Of a DNA stretch of 64,000 nt, positions 58,907 to 64,000 are shown piece after piece. The DNA comes from an uncultured Psychrobacter sp. Its GTDB lineage: Bacteria; Pseudomonadota; Gammaproteobacteria; Pseudomonadales; Moraxellaceae. The DNA lies in the NCBI RefSeq assembly GCF_947500265.1, contig NZ_CANMRN010000009.1:1-64000 (forward strand), in the 5' to 3' direction. The stretch's first letter is position 1. Each line of letters opens with the position of its first letter. Made by a program: the position numbers and the translations under genes. Below the pieces are notes generated by a model. That model was not told the DNA's origin. It searched no databases and worked only from the letters and a program-made list of their open reading frames with translations.

Positions 58907-59287
58907 ATGAATTTTTTATTAAAAAGTAAATTTAAAAAAGGTGTTTTTTATAATATAGCTTTTAATTTAATTGTTTTTTATCAAAAAATAGTTAGTCCTA
59001 TAATACCTGCACGTTGTCGCTATTATCCAACATGCTCAAATTATGGCAAGCAAGCTTTAACATGGCATGGTGTTCATAAAGGTAGTTGGTTATTGTTAAG
59101 ACGTCTTAGTAGGTGTCACCCTTTAAGTGGCCATGGTATAGATTTTGTACCCTTACCCTTAGCTTCCTATAGCTATCAATACATATCTTTTACTGATGTA
59201 CCAAATACTGACAATCAGGGTTTGGGTGTCTATCGAGACAATACTAGTTATATTTCACAGCTTAATTATTTGATGAAATTGACATAA
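58907..59287 (+). CDS. yidD: Membrane protein insertion efficiency factor YidD
   Basis: YidD is a small peripheral membrane factor that aids YidC-dependent insertion. The core FYQKIVSPIIPARCRYYPTCSNYG, with the Cys-containing signature RYYPTCS, and HGVHKGSWLLLRRLSRCHPLSGHGIDFVP are present. The family end is usually GGxGxDPVP; here it is SGHGIDFVP. A C-terminal tail of about 35 residues is unusual. The first 30 codons are extremely AT-rich, continuing the trough from rnpA. Confidence 0.9.
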   Translation: MNFLLKSKFKKGVFYNIAFNLIVFYQKIVSPIIPARCRYYPTCSNYGKQALTWHGVHKGSWLLLRRLSRCHPLSGHGIDFVPLPLASYSYQYISFTDVPNTDNQGLGVYRDNTSYISQLNYLMKLT

Positions 59288-59336
59288 AGTCACTTTCTCT
59301 AGTCGCAGATAGATACTCTGTTGAGTTACCCACAAG

Positions 59337-59345
59337 TTATCCACA
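59337..59345. promoter_or_regulatory. DnaA box between yidD and yidC
   Basis: Perfect TTATCCACA. Confidence 0.65.
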
Positions 59346-59502
59346 CTCTTGGTATCATTTGAGACAGATTTTTAGTAAAATGATGCACATTTTATGTAAA
59401 TGACTACTAATTCAGTTGCAATGTGACAGGACAGCTGTGTAGTACAGTCATGACACATGCCCTAATTTTTCATTCCCTAATTTTTTAATCTAGGAAAGGT
59501 TT

Positions 59503-61185
59503 ATGCAAAAGATATTTCGGGTGATGATCATCATTGCGATGCTAATTACCGCTTATCTGCTGATTTTGGCATGGCGAGATGATTATGCCGATGCTCCAGC
59601 TGTAGATGCGGTGCCAGAAACTACAAGTTCGGTAGGTGCTGACATTCCTTCTACTACTGGTGCAGCAGGTGATATCCCGGTACAGACATTACCTGTGGAT
59701 AATAGTGCTGTGACAGCGACTCCTGCGAAAAACGCTGGTCTAATCACGGTAACAACTGATCGCTATGATATAAAAATCAATCCAGAAGGCGGTGATATTG
59801 TTTATGCTGCACTCAAGCAGTATGACGCAACGCTCGATAGCGATAAGCCTTTCGTATTGTTAGAAAACAACAGTAACCGTGTGTATGTGGCTCAATCTGG
59901 ACTTATCGGTCAGAACGGTATTGATACAGCAGAAGGTAGAGCGACTTATAACCATACTGCTAACAATTATGTGATGGAAGATGGACAGCAAACGTTGTCA
60001 GTGCCGCTTACTTACAAAAAAGACGGTGTAACGATTACCAAGACTTTCACTTTCACTGAAAATAAATATCCAATTGATATTAGTTATCAGATCCAAAACG
60101 CGTCTACCAATGCTTGGCAAGGTCAGATGTTTGCGCAATTAAAGCGTGATGATAGTAAAGATCCTGGTATGTCTGATAAAGGCGCGCTGAGCATGGCGAC
60201 TTATCTAGGCGGTGCTTGGGGTACACCAGATGATCCTTATAATAAGCTGAAATTTGGTGACTTTAGTGATGGTGAGTTGACGACGACTAGCGATAAAGGC
60301 TGGGTTGGTATCGTACAGCATTACTTTGTATCTGCTTGGACACCTGAAAACTTCACTGGCAAATTCTTCACTCGTGAAACAGGTAGTGATTACTTTATCG
60401 GCTTCAATAGCCAACCAGTGAACGTAGCACCAAACAAACAAGTTACTTTAAATGCAACGCTGTATGCAGGTCCAAAAGTTCAGTCTGAGCTAAAAGACGT
60501 TGCGGTAGGCCTTAACAAAACAGTTGATTATGGTCTACTGTGGCCAATATCAAAGGTCTTGTTTGCTATCTTGGAAGGTGTGCATAAGGTTGTTGGTAAC
60601 TGGGGTTGGTCAATTATTTTACTGACTATCTTAGTAAAAATTGCCTTAATGTGGTTCTCTAATAAGAGCTACTACTCGATGGCTAAAATGCGTGCCATTG
60701 CGCCAAGACTCAAAGTGCTTAAAGAAGAGCATGGCGATGATCGTATGAAAATGTCGCAAGAGATGATGGCGATATACAAAGAAGAAAAAGTCAATCCGAT
60801 GGCAGGTTGTCTACCAATCTTAATGCAGATGCCGATTTTCTTAGCCTTATATTGGGTATTGGTAGAGAGTGTTGAGCTGCGTCATGCACCATGGATTTTG
60901 TGGATACAAGATCTATCAGCGATGGATCCATGGTTTATCTTGCCATTGCTAATGGGTGCGTCGATGTTTGTACAGCAGCAGTTGAATCCGCAGCCAGCAG
61001 ATCCGATGCAAGCAAAAGTCATGAAGTTCTTGCCGATTATCTTTACTGCATTCATGCTGTTCTTCCCAGCAGGTTTGGTTTTATATTGGACAGTCAACAA
61101 CCTGTTTAGTATGACTCAGCAATATATCGTCAATAAGAAAGTAGATGAAGAGCAGAAGCGTCGTACGGTAAAAGTAGTCGATTAA
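59503..61185 (+). CDS. yidC: Membrane protein insertase YidC
   Basis: YidC inserts and folds inner-membrane proteins alone or with the Sec translocon. The 560-residue protein has an N-terminal TM segment, a large periplasmic domain, and five C-terminal TM helices. Family motifs are NWGWSIILLTILVKIALMWFSNKSYYSMAKM (broken here as GWSIILLTILVKIALMW), NPMAGCLPILMQMPIF and FPAGLVLYWTVNNLFSMTQQ. The preceding DnaA box and a perfect DnaA box inside the gene at 59694-59702 are incidental or regulatory. It ends at a terminator. Confidence 0.97.
   Translation: MQKIFRVMIIIAMLITAYLLILAWRDDYADAPAVDAVPETTSSVGADIPSTTGAAGDIPVQTLPVDNSAVTATPAKNAGLITVTTDRYDIKINPEGGDIVYAALKQYDATLDSDKPFVLLENNSNRVYVAQSGLIGQNGIDTAEGRATYNHTANNYVMEDGQQTLSVPLTYKKDGVTITKTFTFTENKYPIDISYQIQNASTNAWQGQMFAQLKRDDSKDPGMSDKGALSMATYLGGAWGTPDDPYNKLKFGDFSDGELTTTSDKGWVGIVQHYFVSAWTPENFTGKFFTRETGSDYFIGFNSQPVNVAPNKQVTLNATLYAGPKVQSELKDVAVGLNKTVDYGLLWPISKVLFAILEGVHKVVGNWGWSIILLTILVKIALMWFSNKSYYSMAKMRAIAPRLKVLKEEHGDDRMKMSQEMMAIYKEEKVNPMAGCLPILMQMPIFLALYWVLVESVELRHAPWILWIQDLSAMDPWFILPLLMGASMFVQQQLNPQPADPMQAKVMKFLPIIFTAFMLFFPAGLVLYWTVNNLFSMTQQYIVNKKVDEEQKRRTVKVVD
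59694..59702. promoter_or_regulatory. DnaA box inside yidC
   Basis: Perfect complement of TTATCCACA (TGTGGATAA) in the Ala/Thr-rich linker region of yidC. Confidence 0.5.
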
Positions 61186-61205
61186 TTAATTCTTTGTCAG
61201 AAATA

Positions 61206-61239
61206 TAAAAAACCATCGCGCAAGCGGTGGTTTTTTTAT
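61206..61239 (+). terminator. Terminator downstream of yidC
   Basis: Stem ccatcgc / gcggtgg (one G-T pair) with a gcaa tetraloop, A-tract before and T7 after. Confidence 0.9.
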
Positions 61240-61243
61240 AGGT

Positions 61244-61291
61244 GGTGGATAAGTGGTAAATGTTATCCACAGCTTATCAACATTATCCATA
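61244..61291. promoter_or_regulatory. DnaA-box cluster upstream of mnmE
   Basis: Four boxes lie within 48 bases: GGTGGATAA (61244-61252, one mismatch), perfect TTATCCACA (61263-61271), TTATCAACA (61274-61282, one mismatch) and TTATCCATA (61283-61291, one mismatch). An AT-rich tract follows at 61292-61320. Confidence 0.75.
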
Positions 61292-61402
61292 GTTTATAAA
61301 TATTAAAACGAAAATATGTCTGATGCGGCTACCTTTCAAAGTTTGCTTTGTCAGTATGAGTCCAGACGTCTATAATGGAGCTTTTAAACATTGAGAGTCA
61401 TT

Positions 61403-62854
61403 GTGGATTCCTTAGAGACAGCATTAGCCGTACCTAATTCTTCTGAAAAGTCTAATACATCTGGATTGGCCACAATTGCTGCGATTGCAACGCCGCTCGG
61501 GCGAGGGGGTGTGGGTGTCATACGTCTATCAGGCAGCCTTGCTTATGATATGGCATGTGCTCTAACAGGTAAGTCTGCTTTTACGCCGCGAATGGCTAGC
61601 TTTTGTCGTTTTTATCAGGCTGATGGCACTGTCATTGATGAGGGATTGGTCTTGTTTTTCAAAGGTCCGCATTCATTCACAGGTGAGGACGTTATTGAGC
61701 TGCAAGGGCATGGTGGTGTTATTTTGCAAAACCAATTGCTCGCGCGCGTATTTGAGCTAGGTGCCAAGCAAGCGAGTGCAGGAGAATTCTCTTACCGTGC
61801 CTTTGATAATGATAAATTGGACTTGGTGCAGGCCGAAGCGATCGCTGATGCGATTGATGCGACCAGTGCTGCCGCGGCCAGTAGTGCGATTCGCTCTTTA
61901 AGTGGTGAGTTTTCACAAAAAATTAACCAGCTATTAGAACAACTCATTCATCTTCGTTTACATGTTGAAGCAGCGATTGATTTCCCTGACGAAGAGGACG
62001 TGGACTTTTTGTCTGATGGCGTCATACAAAGCAAGCTTGAGCAAACGCAAGATAAGATACAACAAGTTTTAGCAACGGCAAAGCAAGGTCAGCTTTTGCG
62101 CGATGGTATCCATGTCGTGCTAGCAGGTAGGCCAAACGCAGGTAAATCTAGCTTGCTCAACCGTCTTGCAGGACAAGAGCGTGCTATCGTGACTGATGTC
62201 GCGGGTACTACACGTGATACGTTGCAAGAGACAGTTGTACTCAATGGTTTGACGCTACATCTGACCGACACAGCAGGCCTACGTGAGACAGAAGATACTG
62301 TAGAGCGTATCGGAATCGAGCGTGCTCGTACTGCTATCACGCAGGCTGATATGCTACTGATGGTCTATGATGTGACTCGTGATGTTGAAGAAGAAAGTAC
62401 ACCGTTACAGCTTGCTGAACAGTTATTTGGTGAATTGCCAGAAGCTAAACGCTTACTAATCATTGCTAATAAGAGCGATTTATTGAGCGATAATAGTAGT
62501 GAAAAAAGTGCTGCTATGACCCAAGCTGAAATCAAGAACAGAGGTTATCAGCAAGTTAATGTTTCATGTGAAACAGGTATTGGTATCGATAATTTGGTTG
62601 AAGCACTATGTGAGAAAGTAGGCTTTCATCCACCAGAGAATAGTTTAATCGCTCGTACCAGACATTTAGACGCCCTTAGACGAACTGCTAATTTCTTGGC
62701 AGAAGCACATGAACAATTAACCGTATTTGAAGCAGGTGAGTTGGTTGCTGATAGCTTACGTCAGGCACAGCAGAGTTTGGGTGAAATCACAGGTGAGTTC
62801 AGCGCCGATGACTTATTGGGTAAAATATTTGGTAGCTTTTGTATTGGTAAATAA
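61403..62854 (+). CDS. mnmE: tRNA modification GTPase MnmE
   Basis: MnmE works with MnmG (GidA) to modify U34 of tRNAs. The protein has the N-terminal formyl-THF-binding domain (TIAAIATPLGRGGVGVIRLSG), a helical domain holding the G domain GRPNAGKSSLLN, DTAGLRE and NKSDLL, and the C-terminal cysteine motif CIGK. I chose GTG 61403 (483 residues), because GAGAG lies 5 bases upstream; TTG at 61391 would add four residues. A parS-like site is embedded at 62560-62575. mnmG is not in this window. Confidence 0.95.
   Translation: MDSLETALAVPNSSEKSNTSGLATIAAIATPLGRGGVGVIRLSGSLAYDMACALTGKSAFTPRMASFCRFYQADGTVIDEGLVLFFKGPHSFTGEDVIELQGHGGVILQNQLLARVFELGAKQASAGEFSYRAFDNDKLDLVQAEAIADAIDATSAAAASSAIRSLSGEFSQKINQLLEQLIHLRLHVEAAIDFPDEEDVDFLSDGVIQSKLEQTQDKIQQVLATAKQGQLLRDGIHVVLAGRPNAGKSSLLNRLAGQERAIVTDVAGTTRDTLQETVVLNGLTLHLTDTAGLRETEDTVERIGIERARTAITQADMLLMVYDVTRDVEEESTPLQLAEQLFGELPEAKRLLIIANKSDLLSDNSSEKSAAMTQAEIKNRGYQQVNVSCETGIGIDNLVEALCEKVGFHPPENSLIARTRHLDALRRTANFLAEAHEQLTVFEAGELVADSLRQAQQSLGEITGEFSADDLLGKIFGSFCIGK
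62560..62575. other. parS-like site, 15/16
   Basis: tgtttcatgtgaaaca differs at one position and lies in the mnmE coding sequence where it encodes VSCET. Confidence 0.7.
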
Positions 62855-62940
62855 CGGGTAAATGGTATTTTTTATTATTTAATAAATTATCTATCTTGAA
62901 AATACTGTTCTTATTCTCAATCGTAAAATAAGGAAATGCT

Positions 62941-63399
62941 ATGCACTGTCCGTACTGTAATGCGTCAGAGACCAAGGTTATTGACTCACGTCTTGCTGCG
63001 GAAGGGGCACAAGTGCGACGCCGCCGTTCGTGTAACAGCTGCCAAGAACGTTTTACGACTTTTGAGATGGTAGAAGTTGTCATGCCAAGGATTATCAAAT
63101 CAAGTAACAAGATTGAACCTTACGACAATGAAAAGCTGCGCCGTTCTATTTTACTACCCTTGCAAAAGCGTCCTATCACTATCGATGAACAAGAGGCGAT
63201 GATTAGCCGTATTGAAAAGCGTGTTAGGCAGATGGGTGAGCGAGAAATCAGTAGTAAAGTCTTGGGTGAAATCATCATGAGTGAACTCAAAACTTTGGAT
63301 GATGTCGCCTATGTACGCTTCGCTAGTGTGTATCGCGACTTTCAAGATATCGATGCATTTCATCAAGAAATTGCCAATATTCGTCCAAATGAAAAGTAG
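62941..63399 (+). CDS. nrdR: Transcriptional repressor NrdR
   Basis: NrdR represses ribonucleotide reductase genes in response to ATP/dATP levels. The 152-residue protein has an N-terminal zinc ribbon (Cys3, Cys6, Cys31, Cys34) and the ATP-cone (IKSSNKIEPYDNEKLRRSILLPLQKRPIT is broken here as EPYDNEKLRRSILLPLQ), ending DIDAFHQEI. The ATG follows AAGG. It precedes ribD, an order common in proteobacteria. NrdR boxes were not sought. Confidence 0.96.
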   Translation: MHCPYCNASETKVIDSRLAAEGAQVRRRRSCNSCQERFTTFEMVEVVMPRIIKSSNKIEPYDNEKLRRSILLPLQKRPITIDEQEAMISRIEKRVRQMGEREISSKVLGEIIMSELKTLDDVAYVRFASVYRDFQDIDAFHQEIANIRPNEK

Positions 63400-63512
63400 G
63401 CGAAGTAAGCTTTTAAATAAGCCCTAATTGATAAGTAATTCCTAATTGTTAATCAGCTTTCGAACCTTATTTTCTTATATAGAACCCTCAATCATTTATT
63501 AAGCCTAGCCTT

Positions 63513-64000
63513 ATGTCTATTCAAAGCCATGCTCAAGATGCACAAGACCGCTATTTTATGATGCTTGCTATCGAACAAGCGAAGCGCGGTTTGTATACTA
63601 CTAGACCCAATCCTGCAGTAGGCTGCGTTATTGTTCAGGCAGAGCAGATTGTGGGTCAAGGGTTTCACCCCAAAGCTGGTGAGCCACATGCAGAAGTGTT
63701 TGCGCTGAAAGAGGCTGGTACACAGGCAGCAGGGGCAACTGCTTACGTTACATTAGAGCCATGTAGTCATACGGGACGTACGCCGCCATGTGCGTTGGCG
63801 CTTGTTGCCGCTAAGGTAAATCGCGTTGTGATTGCAGGGCTGGATCCTAATCCGCAGGTTGCAGGTCGCGGTGTAAAACTATTGGAGCAAGCTGGTATTG
63901 AGGTAACAGTCGGTGTTCTAACGGGGCAGGCAGAAGCACTAAACCGTGGTTTTCTAAAAGCTATGCGCACTCAGATGCCCTATGTACGATTGAAAATAGC
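63513..64000 (+). CDS. ribD: Riboflavin biosynthesis bifunctional deaminase/reductase RibD (5' part)
   Basis: RibD deaminates and then reduces the pyrimidine intermediate of riboflavin synthesis. The visible 162 residues are the deaminase domain: zinc ligands His59 with Glu61 in PHAEVFAL, and Cys84 and Cys93 in the PCSHTGRTPPC motif, then RVVIAGLDPNPQVAGRGV. The frame runs off the right edge, so the reductase domain is not seen. The start ATG 63513 lies 113 bases after nrdR. Confidence 0.95.
   Translation, partial: MSIQSHAQDAQDRYFMMLAIEQAKRGLYTTRPNPAVGCVIVQAEQIVGQGFHPKAGEPHAEVFALKEAGTQAAGATAYVTLEPCSHTGRTPPCALALVAAKVNRVVIAGLDPNPQVAGRGVKLLEQAGIEVTVGVLTGQAEALNRGFLKAMRTQMPYVRLKI

Noticed and set aside
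58534..59287. Frameshift or sequence error in the AT-rich rnpA/yidD region
   Set aside because: Both frames stay open through the trough and yield the expected family motifs, so the low GC appears real.
60366..60381. Possible parS at a gtgaaaca sequence in yidC
   Set aside because: Only the right half and a few left bases match (about 11/16); no palindrome.

Overview
The window looks like a chromosomal segment around the replication origin of a moderately AT-rich gammaproteobacterium of the Moraxellaceae, most likely Psychrobacter. That is an inference from the protein sequences (SstT, DUF2939, DUF2798, long Asn/Ser/Thr-rich inserts in housekeeping proteins) and from the origin layout dnaA-dnaN-recF-gyrB on one strand and rpmH-rnpA-yidD-yidC-mnmE-nrdR-ribD on the other. 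I saw no tRNA, rRNA, insertion sequence, prophage or CRISPR array.

Layout. 0-1 kb: a lone Mrr-like nuclease-fold gene. 1-9.3 kb: a small methyltransferase, lptFG (LPS export), an isochorismatase-like hydrolase, pepA-holC and the serine/threonine transporter sstT. 9.3-14 kb: the cbpM/cbpA co-chaperone pair, an RlpA-like protein and an ABC-F ATPase. 14.5-27.3 kb: erpA, gshA, dsbB, an NlpE-like lipoprotein, mpl, a glsB-type membrane protein, def, an ornithine/lysine decarboxylase, a secretin-like protein, dapB, dnaJ and a DUF2939 protein. 27.4-36.1 kb: a DsbC-like protein, rsuA, a YigZ/IMPACT protein, a YheT hydrolase, a thioesterase, a DsrE protein, a DUF2798 protein and two MDR-family reductases. 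36.2-46.6 kb is the most accessory-looking stretch: a solitary OLD-family ATPase/TOPRIM nuclease, guaA, a MalY/PatB aminotransferase, an anchorless YadA-head-repeat protein and a McrBC restriction pair. 46.6-50.3 kb: a crotonase, a LysE exporter, rlmF and mntP. 50.4-64 kb: the origin region, ending inside ribD.

The origin signals are strong. Seven perfect 9-bp DnaA boxes lie between 57.8 and 61.3 kb, four of them in the dnaA-rpmH gap and one in a second tight cluster just upstream of mnmE. Nine further 16-bp palindromes match the universal parS chromosome-partition consensus at 13 to 16 of 16 positions and are spread from 12 to 62 kb, several inside coding sequences (ABC-F gene, yigZ, recF, mnmE). 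Two are part of a duplicated parS-plus-terminator unit flanking mntP. The parAB genes themselves are not in this window.

Points most worth a second look: the duplicated parS/terminator units, the extreme AT trough across the rnpA/yidD junction (17 G/C in 180 nt, within genes), the second DnaA-box cluster, the solitary OLD-type nuclease, McrBC with an unrecognised N-terminal reader region, the anchorless YadA-head protein, a DsbC-like protein with an apparently doubled N-terminal domain, and an imperfect 13/14-bp tandem repeat upstream of the YheT hydrolase. I did not find a clear multi-gene system of unknown type.
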